Assembly (NCBI GenBank): GCA_902762805.1
Contig: CACWPQ010000004.1
Location: 1 to 64,000 of the forward strand
DNA length: 64,000 nucleotides
Source of the DNA: an uncultured Bacteroidota bacterium
GTDB lineage: Bacteria; Bacteroidota; Bacteroidia; Bacteroidales; P3
Reading direction: 5' to 3'
A program made the translations under genes and the position numbers. The notes beneath the pieces were generated by a model that did not search any database, was not told the origin of the DNA, and saw nothing but the letters and a program-made list of their open reading frames with translations. Below are positions 12,101 to 19,599 of this stretch, one piece after another; the stretch's first letter is position 1, and each line of letters opens with the position of its first letter.

Positions 12101-12282
12101 TACCTGCAGCCCTTTCCACTGGCATAGGCAGCGAAAGCCAACGCCCCCTTGCCATCGTCATCATCGGCGGCCTTATCACAGCCACATTTTTTGTCCTTTT
12201 TGTGTTTCCACTCCTTGTAGAATGTTTCTACCACCGTTTCCTGTACGATGAAAAAGGCCAGCTCCGTGTGCGAAAACTATGA
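9163..12282 (+). CDS. Heavy-metal efflux RND pump (CusA/CzcA family)
   Basis: This 1039-residue inner-membrane transporter has the standard length and layout: TM1, a large periplasmic domain, TM2-6, a second periplasmic domain, TM7-12. The heavy-metal (HME) signature is visible in TM4 (MGAIDFGIIIDGAVVMVEG) and the family opening FPDVTQTKVTI is present. It exports divalent or monovalent metal ions using the proton gradient. It is the last gene of the operon begun at 7075 and its ATG overlaps the adaptor stop. Monovalent versus divalent specificity is not resolved here. A short lipoprotein remnant follows 12 bp later. Confidence 0.95.
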   Translation: MSLIDRIISTSLRQRTLVLMLTAVAVVAGVVCFRQTPVDAFPDVTQTKVTIITQWPGRSAEEIEKFVSIPIEIAMNSVQQKTDIRSTTLFGLSVVTVLFDDHADADFARQQVYNLLADADLPDGVSPEVQPLYGPTGEIYRYTLRSDSLTVSELKTLQDWLIERRLRSVPGVADVVSFGGKVRTFEVSANLGRLTQYGISAIELYEALAGSNVNVGGDVIERGGEAYVVRGIGLLNNVEEIGDIVVKNLGGVPVLVRHVATVSESYKPPLGQVGRGEADDVVEGIVVMRKGENSEKVIAALKEKMAEIQHELPADVIIEPFYDREDLVNLAIKTVLHNVLEGILLVTLVVLLFMRDWRTTVIVSVVIPLALLFAFICLRLCGMSANLLSMGAIDFGIIIDGAVVMVEGIFVMLDDRQRRMGREAFARWSKGGAIRATANEKARSVAFSKLIIITALMPIFAFQKVEGKMFSPLAFTLSFALLGALVFTLTLVPVLSSMLLKKDVQEHHNRFLEVVNRVCDSVFAWLHRHSRVVVPVSVVVIAGGLGIFFLLGTEFLPQMDEGSIYIRATMPQSISLSESVKMANRLRNEVAQFDEVSEVMTQTGRPNDGTDATGFYNIELFVKLHPQREWRGHRDKESLVADMQASLERHAGIDFNFSQPISDNVEEAVSGVKGAIVAKVFGPDLYEAERLALMVDSVMRPIRGIADLGVLRNIGQPELRIEIDESRLARYGVEKDAVQRTIEMAIGGKAATQVYEDERKFDLVVRYDSAYRNTPEQIGRILVPARDASMLPISELATIRTIVGPLIVYRENHERYCAVKFSVRDRDMGSAVDEVRVAVGKAVPLPQGYRIEWSGDFENQKRASRRLTQVVPISLLLIFLILYLLFGNGRDAALVLTGVPAAAVGGLLILWITGFNFSISAGIGFICLFGICIQNGVIMLTDIRSLLRTHRSLEQAVKEAMHGRIRAILMTAMMATLGLLPAALSTGIGSESQRPLAIVIIGGLITATFFVLFVFPLLVECFYHRFLYDEKGQLRVRKL

Positions 12283-12294
12283 ATAATCGCTGCA

Positions 12295-12405
12295 ATGCTA
12301 CTTTCGTTCTCTTCATGTGAGAAGTTTGATGTACATTCATACGCCAGCCCCTTTCATATCACCTCCCCCCAATATGCCACAATAGAAACCATATATCACA
12401 TATAA
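12295..12405 (+). pseudogene. Remnant of a lipoprotein gene
   Basis: Thirty-six codons opening MLLSFSSCEKFDVHSY look like the lipobox and first residues of a Bacteroidales lipoprotein (Cys after a Ser-rich hydrophobic stretch) and then stop. It begins just after the RND pump. I think it is a truncated fourth gene of the efflux operon, but the fragment is too short to name with confidence. Confidence 0.35.
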
Positions 12406-12481
12406 CGCCGAGGCCAAAGGGATTAATGTTGAATTCCGCATTGCTTCCGGGCAATGTAATTATTAACTTAATCCTTTATTT

Positions 12482-12688
12482 ATGTCTCAATTTATGTTCA
12501 AGCAAGACCTTGCCATGGCCTACTTCCCCGACCGCAGCAAGGAGAGCGCAGGAAAACTCCTCGCCCGTGAAATCCACACCAATGAGCCATTGATGGCCGA
12601 ACTCTCCAGAACCGCCTACTCCCCCAAACGCAAACTCCTCTCCCCCAAACAACTCCAAATCATCTTCTCCTTCCTCGGCGAGCCATAG
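12482..12688 (+). CDS. DUF4248-like small protein
   Basis: The 68-residue protein matches the pattern of DUF4248, a Bacteroidales family: an N-terminal MFKQDLAMAYFPDRSKESAGKLL, a central ELMAEL-like helix and a C-terminal LSPKQLQIIFSFLGEP. Members are often found near amidase and DNA-binding genes on accessory islands and have no established function. It stands alone between the efflux operon and the NYN locus, with an AT-rich leader. Confidence 0.7.
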   Translation: MSQFMFKQDLAMAYFPDRSKESAGKLLAREIHTNEPLMAELSRTAYSPKRKLLSPKQLQIIFSFLGEP

Positions 12689-12811
12689 CCTTAACATTTA
12701 AATTGGCACATTTGTTGTAAAAAACACTACGAAAATCGGGGGCAATCACATTTTGCCTTCGATTTTTAATTTCTCTCTATCAAATAATTACAATTTATTT
12801 TCAAAGAAAGT

Positions 12812-12842
12812 TTTGCCATTTGGAAAATAGTATGTATCTTTG
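12812..12842 (+). promoter_or_regulatory. Canonical Bacteroidetes promoter
   Basis: TTTG at 12812-12815, exactly 19 bases, then TATCTTTG at 12835-12842. This is the best promoter match in the window. It drives a short structured leader and the broken NYN gene. Confidence 0.8.
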
Positions 12843-12847
12843 CATTC

Positions 12848-12912
12848 AGAAAATTGAAATGCATCGCTCTACTTTCGTGTAGAGATATGAGCCACTCTTT
12901 AGTGGCTTTTTT
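12848..12912 (+). ncRNA. Structured leader or small RNA ending in a terminator
   Basis: Directly after the canonical promoter come a hairpin with CTCTAC/GTAGAG arms (about 12867-12884) and then AGCCACT-CTTT-AGTGGCT followed by six T (12890-12912), a clean Rho-independent terminator. It lies only 12 bp before the NYN-gene ATG, so transcription would normally stop before the gene. Either this is a small RNA of about 65 nt or the terminator is a regulated attenuator. No known motif was recognised. Confidence 0.5.
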
Positions 12913-12923
12913 ATTAAATAAAA

Positions 12924-13580
12924 ATGAACAAAAAACGAGTAACATTCTATATTGACGGCTTTAACTTCTATTATGGTATCCGCCGTTCCAAATACGCCGA
13001 TGAGGTATGGCGTAAATGCTAATGGATTGACATGGTACGTCTTTGCGAAAGCTTCCTTGGAGAAGGACAAGAACTTACAAAGGTCGTATATTTCACTGCC
13101 AGCCCACTAAATCCAGACAAGAGTAGTCGACAGAGTGCATTTTTGAATGCGAACAAATTGATTAATGGCGACCGCTTCGAAATTGTCCGCGGCAAGTATC
13201 TTGAAAAGCATATTATATGTCCTTATTGCAAAGGAGATATTTCTCGGCCAGAAGAGAAGAAAACAGATGTCAACATTTCCATCCGAATGATAGAGGATTG
13301 TCTCATTGGAGCAACAGATACCATTGCCCTTGTCAGTGCTGATAGCGATCTTGTGCCTCCTTTGGAACTGATTCAAAAACGTTACCCGAATATTGCAATT
13401 AAAGTGTACTTCCCACCGTCAAATTATAGCAACGACCTTAAAGATAATCTACTTCACCATCGCAGCCGTCCTGTTGAAATGAAAAAGAATCTTCCTCGTT
13501 TCCTTAATGCTATAATGCCCGACATTGTGGAAAAAGATGGAAAGCGATACACTATTCCGGATAAATGGAAGAATAGATAA
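12924..13580 (+). pseudogene. NYN-domain (PIN-like) nuclease gene interrupted by a stop codon
   Basis: From ATG 12924 the frame encodes MNKKRVTFYIDGFNFYYG, the first catalytic Asp motif of NYN/LabA-like RNases, then meets TAA at 13020-13022 after RRSKYADEVWRKC. The same frame continues without any shift from WIDMVRLCESFLG, carrying the remaining acidic motifs (KKTDVNISIRM and LVSADSDLVP) for 186 more codons. A Tyr codon is expected where TAA stands, so one base change explains it. A shorter protein could start at Met 13032, but it would lack the first catalytic Asp. The sequence is AT-rich compared with its neighbours. Confidence 0.75.
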
Positions 13581-13612
13581 TTTGGGGAAACAGTAGGTTT
13601 TCCTTACTTTTT

Positions 13613-13653
13613 AGCCACGGAAAGCCCCCCCTCTCGCTTGCCGTGGCTTTTTT
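13613..13653 (+). terminator. Terminator after the NYN locus
   Basis: AGCCACGG (13613-13620) pairs with CCGTGGCT (13641-13648), followed by a run of T. The rest of 13654-13918 is C/T-rich with no visible gene, apart from a promoter box near 13818. Confidence 0.75.
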
Positions 13654-13817
13654 ATTGCCCTATTCACCCCGATTTTCTCAAAAATCAGGGTGTCCATACC
13701 CCTTTTTACCCCTTCTCCACATCCTAATTTCCGCCTCATATCCTCCTTTATCCTCCCCAAGCCCCCTTTATCACCCCATAAACCGACAATCCCCGAATCC
13801 GATTTTTGCCACCCCTG

Positions 13818-13825
13818 TACTTTTG
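13818..13825 (+). promoter_or_regulatory. -7 box for the DUF6266/phage-like cassette
   Basis: TACTTTTG fits TAnnTTTG and lies 94 bp before the DUF6266 start. No good -33 element is seen at the preferred spacing. Confidence 0.45.
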
Positions 13826-13918
13826 CCCCGTCTTTCAAAGCCCAGCCCACAGGTGCACATGTAGGCCATGCCACAAAGACGAGTAAACAAAAAGTCCAAC
13901 ATTAAAAAGTAAAACACA

Positions 13919-14797
13919 ATGGCAAAAGTTTTCGGAATCAACACAAAGATTCGGGGCAAGGTGGGTGAGTATATCTACCGCCAAACTAAAGTCGGTACCA
14001 TCGTCAGCGAGGCCCCCGTCAAGCCTATCACACCTCTGCGCACACAAAGCCAGATGAACATCCGCACCCAGTGGGCCAACCTCGGTGCTATCTACAAGCA
14101 GTTCGACTCTATGTTGCGCCGTGGCTTCGAGGAGCTGCCTCCGCAGATGTCCGTCTATAATGCCTTCATCCAGGCCAACCTCGGTGTCGTCAAGGTGTAC
14201 ATCACCAAGCGGATGAAACTCAACGGCGGCGCCATCCTCGCACCTTATCAGATTACGCGTGGCAGTCTCCCCAGCATCAGCATGACCAAGAACAGCAACA
14301 ACAAGTTGGTCAGTAGCATTGCCCTCGGCTCACTCACCATCAGCGCGACAACCACCGTGGCGCAATTCTCGCAAGCCGTCATCGACAACAACGCTTCGTT
14401 TCTCGAAGGCGACCAAATTACCTTCTTCCACGGCATCCAGACTGTCGATACGGTGACGCGAACCCCTCGCGCCTCCATCACCGGCTATAAGGTGGTGTTG
14501 AGCACTGCCGACGACACGCCCCTTTGGAACATCGTCAGTCAGTTGGGTTTCTCCGTAGCTGACAACAAACTCGCCACCTCTGTTGAGATTACTAACGGCG
14601 CCGCCGTGTGGGTACATAGCCGCGAGGCCGTCGATGGCACATTGAAGGTCAGCACTCAGTTCTTCTATGTCGAGAACTCCGCCCTTGCCACCTACCAAAG
14701 CAACTCGGCCATTATCGCCTCGGTCAACAGCTACGGTGGCATCAACTCCGCCGCTGTCTATCTCCAGCCAGAACTCAACAATACCACAACTCCCTGA
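13919..14797 (+). CDS. DUF6266-family protein
   Basis: This 292-residue protein opens MAKVFGINTKIRGKVGEYIY, the short glycine-rich start common to a Bacteroidota family annotated as DUF6266. A region with RTQSQMNIRTQWANL follows, then beta-rich repeats. No signal peptide or membrane segment is seen. A second, more divergent member is at 37368. It is the first gene of a cassette with fibre-like small proteins, an amidase and spanin-like proteins, so a phage-tail or particle-associated role is plausible but unproven. Confidence 0.65.
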   Translation: MAKVFGINTKIRGKVGEYIYRQTKVGTIVSEAPVKPITPLRTQSQMNIRTQWANLGAIYKQFDSMLRRGFEELPPQMSVYNAFIQANLGVVKVYITKRMKLNGGAILAPYQITRGSLPSISMTKNSNNKLVSSIALGSLTISATTTVAQFSQAVIDNNASFLEGDQITFFHGIQTVDTVTRTPRASITGYKVVLSTADDTPLWNIVSQLGFSVADNKLATSVEITNGAAVWVHSREAVDGTLKVSTQFFYVENSALATYQSNSAIIASVNSYGGINSAAVYLQPELNNTTTP

Positions 14798-14917
14798 CTG
14801 CCCCGACAGGTCATCCGACTGCTCCTCGGAGGGCGTTCCCTCGCCCTCCACAGCCGTCCCCTGACCATTACCACTCAATAATTTTCGATTATCATATTTC
14901 AATTTTCAATTCGTAAA

Positions 14918-15259
14918 GTGGAAGATTTAGAAATCACAACCCTCCCGACCGCCGACCCCGCGTCCGTCCCCAAGCTCAACATCCTGGGCTACGACGCCGA
15001 CGGCAATGCCGCGCAAGTCCGCCTTTCCGACTTGTCGCCGCAGGTCATCAAGGCCGCGAGTATCGATTTCATGTCCGGTCTCTTTATCAGCCGCCAGGCC
15101 TTCGTCGTCGGCACCTCCGAGGTCTTTGTCAACGGCCTCCGATACACCCTCGGCAAGGACTACAAGGAGTTGTCCGACGGAACCAAGTCCGACGGACTCG
15201 AAATCCCCGGCATCGAGAGCGACGACGAAATCATCCTCAAAGCCATCCCAATCAATTAA
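14918..15259 (+). CDS. Small phage-fibre-like protein
   Basis: This 113-residue acidic protein starts at GTG 14918. Its C-terminal half carries EVFVNGLRYTLGKDYKEL and then DDEIILKAI, the layout seen in phage fibre modules (FVNG, Y-x-L, then a strand ending in an aliphatic-rich sequence). The next gene ends in the same module, suggesting the two are distant paralogues. No export signal is present. Function is inferred only from this motif and from the amidase and spanin-like genes downstream. Confidence 0.55.
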   Translation: MEDLEITTLPTADPASVPKLNILGYDADGNAAQVRLSDLSPQVIKAASIDFMSGLFISRQAFVVGTSEVFVNGLRYTLGKDYKELSDGTKSDGLEIPGIESDDEIILKAIPIN

Positions 15260-15281
15260 AACCATTAAAAAGTAAAAGATT

Positions 15282-15860
15282 ATGCAGAAACTTAAAGTCA
15301 AACAACTCGACGGCGTTGTATCGCCCTCCGCATCAGATGACTGGTCATCTTTGACCGAACAACTGGTCACCGCAGCCGCAACAAGTGAGAAAATCAACAA
15401 CGCTGTGTCCGGCGCCATGGGCGGCGCCTTGCAGTCCGTCACCGGCGGCAGTGCCGAAACAGGCAAATATGTGTCTGCCGTCACCAAGGAAGGCACCGCC
15501 GTCAAGGTCGCCAAGACTGCCCTTCCCGTCACAGGTGTCAACACTTCCAACACCGCCGGAAGCGGCACCACCACAAAGGCCGTTGTCAGCCTTGCACTCT
15601 CCAGCGGCAAGGTAGTGGCCACCGAGAAAGAGATTGCCTTCCCCGCACCTCCTATTCTCACCCTCGACAGCGTGGACTTCACCGCCGAAATCTCCCTCAC
15701 CAAGCCTCCCTATGCCGAGAGCGCCGTGGGAGTCTTCGTCAACGGCCTGATGCAGCCGCCCACCGACTACACCCTCGCCGACAACAAACTCACCTTCAAA
15801 GACCCCAGCCATTACGCCAAAGGCGACACCGTCAACATCCTCTATCTTGCTGCCGCCTAA
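15282..15860 (+). CDS. Fibre-like structural protein
   Basis: This 192-residue protein is rich in Ala, Ser, Thr and Gly. The N-terminal 60 residues (SLTEQLVTAAATSEKINNAV) look like a coiled or trimerising helix. The middle is repetitive and low in charge. The C-terminus has GVFVNGLMQPPTDYTLADNK ending in INILYLAAA-like strands, resembling the terminal module of tail fibres. It follows the GTG-start gene by 22 bp and precedes a strong terminator at 15872-15906, so the three genes from 13919 probably form one transcript. Confidence 0.55.
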   Translation: MQKLKVKQLDGVVSPSASDDWSSLTEQLVTAAATSEKINNAVSGAMGGALQSVTGGSAETGKYVSAVTKEGTAVKVAKTALPVTGVNTSNTAGSGTTTKAVVSLALSSGKVVATEKEIAFPAPPILTLDSVDFTAEISLTKPPYAESAVGVFVNGLMQPPTDYTLADNKLTFKDPSHYAKGDTVNILYLAAA

Positions 15861-15871
15861 ACACCAACCCC

Positions 15872-15906
15872 AGCAAGCCGACCGCACCGCGGGCAGTCGG
15901 CTTGCT
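15872..15906 (+). terminator. Terminator with 11-bp arms
   Basis: AGCAAGCCGAC (15872-15882) pairs perfectly with GTCGGCTTGCT (15896-15906). It separates the fibre-like genes from the lysis genes. After it, 15923-15957 is a CCCATTAAG/CCTATTAAC-type imperfect repeat. Confidence 0.75.
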
Positions 15907-15959
15907 CCCCTTTGTCTTTCGCCCATTAAGCCTATTAACCCCACTAAGCCCATAAAGAA

Positions 15960-16373
15960 ATGCGAACCATCACCGAAATCATCATCCACTGCACCGCCAC
16001 CCGCCCCGATGCCAACTGCACCGTGGAGAGCATCCGCCGCTATCATAAGAGCCTCGGCTGGCACGACATTGGCTATCATTACGTCATCTATCCCGACGGC
16101 AGCGTCCATTCAGCCCGTCCCATCGAGCAAGTCGGCGCCCATTGCCCCGGTCACAACGTCCAAAGCATCGGCGTCGCCTATGTCGGCGGCCTTGATGCCG
16201 ACGGCCACGCCGCCGACACCCGAACCGAGGCGCAGCGTCTTGTTCTACTCCAGCTTGTCCAGGACCTGATGGAAGAATACCCCATCACCTCCATCCACGG
16301 ACACAATGAGTACGCCAACCGCGCCTGTCCCTGCTTCGACGTCCAGCAATGGTGCAAAGGCAACAATCTCTAA
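15960..16373 (+). CDS. N-acetylmuramoyl-L-alanine amidase (endolysin-like)
   Basis: This 137-residue, single-domain Amidase_2 enzyme cleaves the MurNAc-L-Ala bond of peptidoglycan. Zinc ligands and catalytic residues are visible in order: IIIHCTAT, a Tyr-containing GWHDIGYHYVI, HCPGHN, and the final HGHNEYANRACPCFDV. It lacks a signal peptide, as phage endolysins do, and has no cell-wall-binding domain. It is followed 16 bp later by a membrane-anchored coiled-coil gene and a nested lipoprotein gene, which together look like a lysis cassette. Such amidases are also common as orphan genes on Bacteroidales islands. Confidence 0.9.
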   Translation: MRTITEIIIHCTATRPDANCTVESIRRYHKSLGWHDIGYHYVIYPDGSVHSARPIEQVGAHCPGHNVQSIGVAYVGGLDADGHAADTRTEAQRLVLLQLVQDLMEEYPITSIHGHNEYANRACPCFDVQQWCKGNNL

Positions 16374-16389
16374 CCTCATTTTTCAATTT

Positions 16390-16731
16390 ATGAATAACCT
16401 TTGGAACATCATCCTGTCAACATTAACTCTCGTCGCCGGTGGAGGTTGGCTGTTCGACCGCCGCCGCCATCGCCAGGAGGTCGAAAGCCTCCGTGCCGAC
16501 AATCGTCAAAAAGACATGAATTTGTCGAAAATGTACGTCGAGGAGTTCAAGGAAAACATTGCCGACCCCCTGCGGCGTGAAGTCAGGGAATTACGCACCG
16601 AAGTAAACCATTTGAGAAATGCAATACAGAAGATTAACGACTGCCCTCATAGCGACGCTTGCCCTGTTTACAGTGAGTTGCAGAAGCAGCAAGACCGTGA
16701 CGCAGCAGACCAGCACGATGGCCGCGACTGA
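16390..16731 (+). CDS. Inner-membrane spanin-like or holin-like protein
   Basis: The 113-residue protein has one N-terminal membrane segment (about residues 5-21, IILSTLTLVAGGGWLF), then a basic RRRHR and a long charged alpha-helical region (about 25-95) predicted to be coiled coil. This is the layout of phage i-spanins, which span the periplasm to pull the two membranes together. The ATG at 16390 fits the amidase spacing. The 3' third overlaps the start of the next gene in another frame, as Rz and Rz1 do. The assignment rests on architecture only. Confidence 0.55.
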   Translation: MNNLWNIILSTLTLVAGGGWLFDRRRHRQEVESLRADNRQKDMNLSKMYVEEFKENIADPLRREVRELRTEVNHLRNAIQKINDCPHSDACPVYSELQKQQDRDAADQHDGRD

Positions 16732-17080
16732 CACCCTCCGTCAGACCGTCACCCTCACCCTCCACGACACCATTCGTGAAACCACCACTATCACCATCCA
16801 AACCAACGAGACCGGCGACACCACACGACTCACCACCACCCGCGACCGCGAGAAGATAACCTCTCGCGACCGCACCGCCGACCACTCCCATCACCTCACC
16901 CAAACCGAAACCACCAACAATACCAAGGAAACCACCACCACGCCCATACAGCCCATTAGCCCCATCAAACCCAAGTCGCCCATCAAACCCAAGTCGCCCA
17001 TCAAACCCATTATCATCTCCTTCCTCCTCGGCCTCCTCCTCATCCCTTTGATGAAACTAATCAACCACTTCAAAAATTAG
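16619..17080 (+). CDS. Spanin-like lipoprotein with C-terminal membrane anchor
   Basis: This 153-residue protein starts inside the previous gene in the +1 frame (113-bp overlap). It has a lipoprotein signal ending LFTVSC, a Thr/Glu/Asp-rich extended middle, a Pro-Lys repeat (PIKPKS twice) and a C-terminal membrane helix (IIISFLLGLLLIPLMKLI). A lipid anchor at one end and a membrane helix at the other is the hallmark of unimolecular spanins, while the nested position resembles the o-spanin Rz1. The repeat is encoded by an 18-bp tandem DNA repeat at 16961-17008. Confidence 0.55.
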   Translation: MQYRRLTTALIATLALFTVSCRSSKTVTQQTSTMAATDTLRQTVTLTLHDTIRETTTITIQTNETGDTTRLTTTRDREKITSRDRTADHSHHLTQTETTNNTKETTTTPIQPISPIKPKSPIKPKSPIKPIIISFLLGLLLIPLMKLINHFKN

Positions 17081-17113
17081 TTTTGCCGATTGTTTTGCGC
17101 AGATGGAAATAAA

Positions 17114-17141
17114 AAAGGCACCGCAATGATGCGATGCCTTT
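17114..17141. terminator. Bidirectional terminator
   Basis: AAAGGCA (17114-17120) pairs with TGCCTTT (17135-17141) around an inner CGCA-ATGA-TGCG hairpin, with A- and T-runs on each side. It serves the convergent spanin-like gene and the minus-strand gene ending at 17145. Confidence 0.75.
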
Positions 17142-17144
17142 AGT

Positions 17145-19463
17145 TTATTTATTAGTAGAGGTATTCCATTGCATTTTAATTTGATCAATTGTATTTGGGG
17201 TACCTTTATCTTCAAATTGCGAAAACACCTTTAGATGTAGACATGAAGCATTGTCATTACAACTTATTCCTACATTAATATCTACACAAACTAGAACTTT
17301 TTCTTTTAATTCAGCAATATTTGTTTCCTGTTGTATTTCACCTGCCAAACTTGAATCATTTAAGTCAATAATACTCGCATATATTTTTTTGTCGTTATCT
17401 AGTTCTTCTAGTGAATATTTCTCTACTATAGTTCCATCTAATTCTTGATATGTAACAAAAGGCAAATCCTTCTTTTGGATAATAATAATCGAATGGGATA
17501 AAATCGGGTTAAACGGAGCCTCTATTATTTCTATGTTATTATAATACCATTTCCCAGCATCTTGACGCAAACCATCGACTTTGATGTAATCTCGGTAATA
17601 TTCAAGATTTAGGCCAATGTTAAGTATTACAAATTCAGCTTCTGTTAATGATAAGCGTTTTACTGCCTCAAAAAGTTTTATTTCTTTTATTGAATATTGC
17701 GTTCTATTCATTAACAAGAAAATATTCATTATATTCACTTTGAATTCCTGGGCTACTGTATCTGGAATAATCGTATCCTCATTAACATACGATACCTCGG
17801 AATCAGAAGCAAACGCAGCCTTGTCCAAAATCCCATGTTTCCCTATAAATCTCAACTTTGTTTTTGGGGAAGGATTGACCCTTTGTAAGAAAGCATTTGT
17901 CTCATCATATGCATTCAACAATGTTTCTTTTATACACTTAAATAGAGCATCCTTTTTCCCTGGATCTATTGTTTGATTTTGCTTTGTTCTTTCCGCATCC
18001 TCGTCTATCTCATGCTTAAAACCATCAATTAAGTCAATAGGAGCGGTCTTATTGTTCTTTCTATACCATTCTCCGGAAATAAGATCTTCTAAACCCATTA
18101 TTCTCAGAGGCTCATTATTTCCATTTAAATAATCTTGAATGTATCTTTTCAAAATATCAAGTTCATCATTCCACCTTCTTTTTTCCGATAACTTGAGTGG
18201 CGGTTTTGGCATTTCCAATGGATTGGAATATATGTAGTATTTATTTAGTTTGTATTGACGCAAAAAAAGGATTGCAATGTATTGCTTAATCCACATTTTA
18301 ATAATATCCTCTGCATAAACACCGTGTGCATCTGGGAATGGGTATCGTTTCTCATAATATATGGGGGTAAAATCCTTGTCAGGAGACGAAATGCTCATGA
18401 ACATTGTAATAACTTCAGACATTGTTTCTGGTAAAAGGACGTATTTGGGTGGCGTTTGATTTGTCCACGTCATGAGTTGTTGAAGGAGATTGTATTTCTT
18501 TTCCTTCATTAATAATCCACCCAATGCATAATGAAATTCAAGAAATCTAGACCTCTCCACCTCCCTTTTGTCTATTATTTGCTGATTGATTATTTTGAAG
18601 TCTTTATCATATTCGGGATATATAGAATTAAGCCACAGAGAAAAAAACTGATGGGCTTTACGCCAATAAGAGAAAACGAATTCTTCTTTTCCATAGAAAA
18701 GAGACTGCCTGATACATTTCCAAATGAATGTATATGTTTTCTCACTTATGGATGTTTGTTGAAACTCATCAATAAAGTAATCGTAAATGGAGCTATTATA
18801 CCAAGAAATACTTTTTCTTTCACGTTGGCATAAACACTCATTTGCATCAAACATTACGTCATAAAAACAGTCTGGATATTCTATGGACGTATTTGATTTG
18901 TTTGACCTAAAGTTAATAAACTCACGCGCATAGAATTCTTGTAGTTCCCGTGCCAATGGCTCGCCTTCCTTTTTTATAGAATAAAAAAGTATAGAAGATA
19001 TTGCATAAAAGAATGTTTGTTTATCTTGCTCATTTTTTGCTGTTCTATATTGTTTCTCTAATCTTGCAAGTAGTTTTTCCGGCAGATAATACACATAGGT
19101 AAGCCATACTGTAAGAACGGAAAAAACAATAAGTGTAATTGTAGATAAAACCAGTAGAATCAATGAAGAATTATCAATCAAAATATTTATAAACTCTCCA
19201 CAATCAACGCATCTGGGTAATTGTAGAATCCAAAATAAGCAAGATACTAATGAGGCTACTAGGCTAATTATAAACCATTTGCAAACCCGATCTCTTCGAA
19301 ATACTTTGATTAGGAGAGTAGAATCATATTTATCATCCACTCTTGCTGCTGTTTGTAGCAGCAATGGTAATGCAAATGCAAGTATTGCAATTACCATAGG
19401 TATTGAAAATGCAGCTATGATATCTGAATAATCTTCTATTATTCTGTTAAAAAAATTCACCAT
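17145..19463 (-). CDS. Large AT-rich membrane protein of unknown function
   Basis: I do not recognise this protein. From the preferred start at 19463 it has 772 residues; an upstream Met at 19541 would add 26 residues. Three or four hydrophobic segments lie in the first 150 residues (IIAAFSIPMVIAILAFALPL, WFIISLVASLVSCLFWIL, SLILLVLSTITLIVFSVL). The remaining 600 residues are soluble, charged and probably cytoplasmic, ending in a beta-rich domain. There is no nucleotide-binding motif or clear nuclease motif. Base composition is much more AT-rich than the housekeeping genes, marking it as recently acquired. It sits beside an ATPase/nuclease-like cluster, so a membrane-linked defence role is a reasonable guess, nothing more. 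Confidence 0.7.
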   Translation of the reverse strand: MVNFFNRIIEDYSDIIAAFSIPMVIAILAFALPLLLQTAARVDDKYDSTLLIKVFRRDRVCKWFIISLVASLVSCLFWILQLPRCVDCGEFINILIDNSSLILLVLSTITLIVFSVLTVWLTYVYYLPEKLLARLEKQYRTAKNEQDKQTFFYAISSILFYSIKKEGEPLARELQEFYAREFINFRSNKSNTSIEYPDCFYDVMFDANECLCQRERKSISWYNSSIYDYFIDEFQQTSISEKTYTFIWKCIRQSLFYGKEEFVFSYWRKAHQFFSLWLNSIYPEYDKDFKIINQQIIDKREVERSRFLEFHYALGGLLMKEKKYNLLQQLMTWTNQTPPKYVLLPETMSEVITMFMSISSPDKDFTPIYYEKRYPFPDAHGVYAEDIIKMWIKQYIAILFLRQYKLNKYYIYSNPLEMPKPPLKLSEKRRWNDELDILKRYIQDYLNGNNEPLRIMGLEDLISGEWYRKNNKTAPIDLIDGFKHEIDEDAERTKQNQTIDPGKKDALFKCIKETLLNAYDETNAFLQRVNPSPKTKLRFIGKHGILDKAAFASDSEVSYVNEDTIIPDTVAQEFKVNIMNIFLLMNRTQYSIKEIKLFEAVKRLSLTEAEFVILNIGLNLEYYRDYIKVDGLRQDAGKWYYNNIEIIEAPFNPILSHSIIIIQKKDLPFVTYQELDGTIVEKYSLEELDNDKKIYASIIDLNDSSLAGEIQQETNIAELKEKVLVCVDINVGISCNDNASCLHLKVFSQFEDKGTPNTIDQIKMQWNTSTNK

Positions 19464-19599
19464 ACTTTCCAAATATATTAATATATGACATTTATTCTTC
19501 TGAATTTCAAAACGCAAAGAATCTAAATATATTGTGTGCAAGAGGCTTCAGCCACCGCAAAAATAATGAAACCCTGCGGGCAATATTTCATCAAAAATG

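Noticed and set aside
12482-12688. Toxin-antitoxin partner for the NYN gene
   Set aside because: The DUF4248-like gene has its own spacing and the NYN gene has a separate promoter; nothing links them as a pair.
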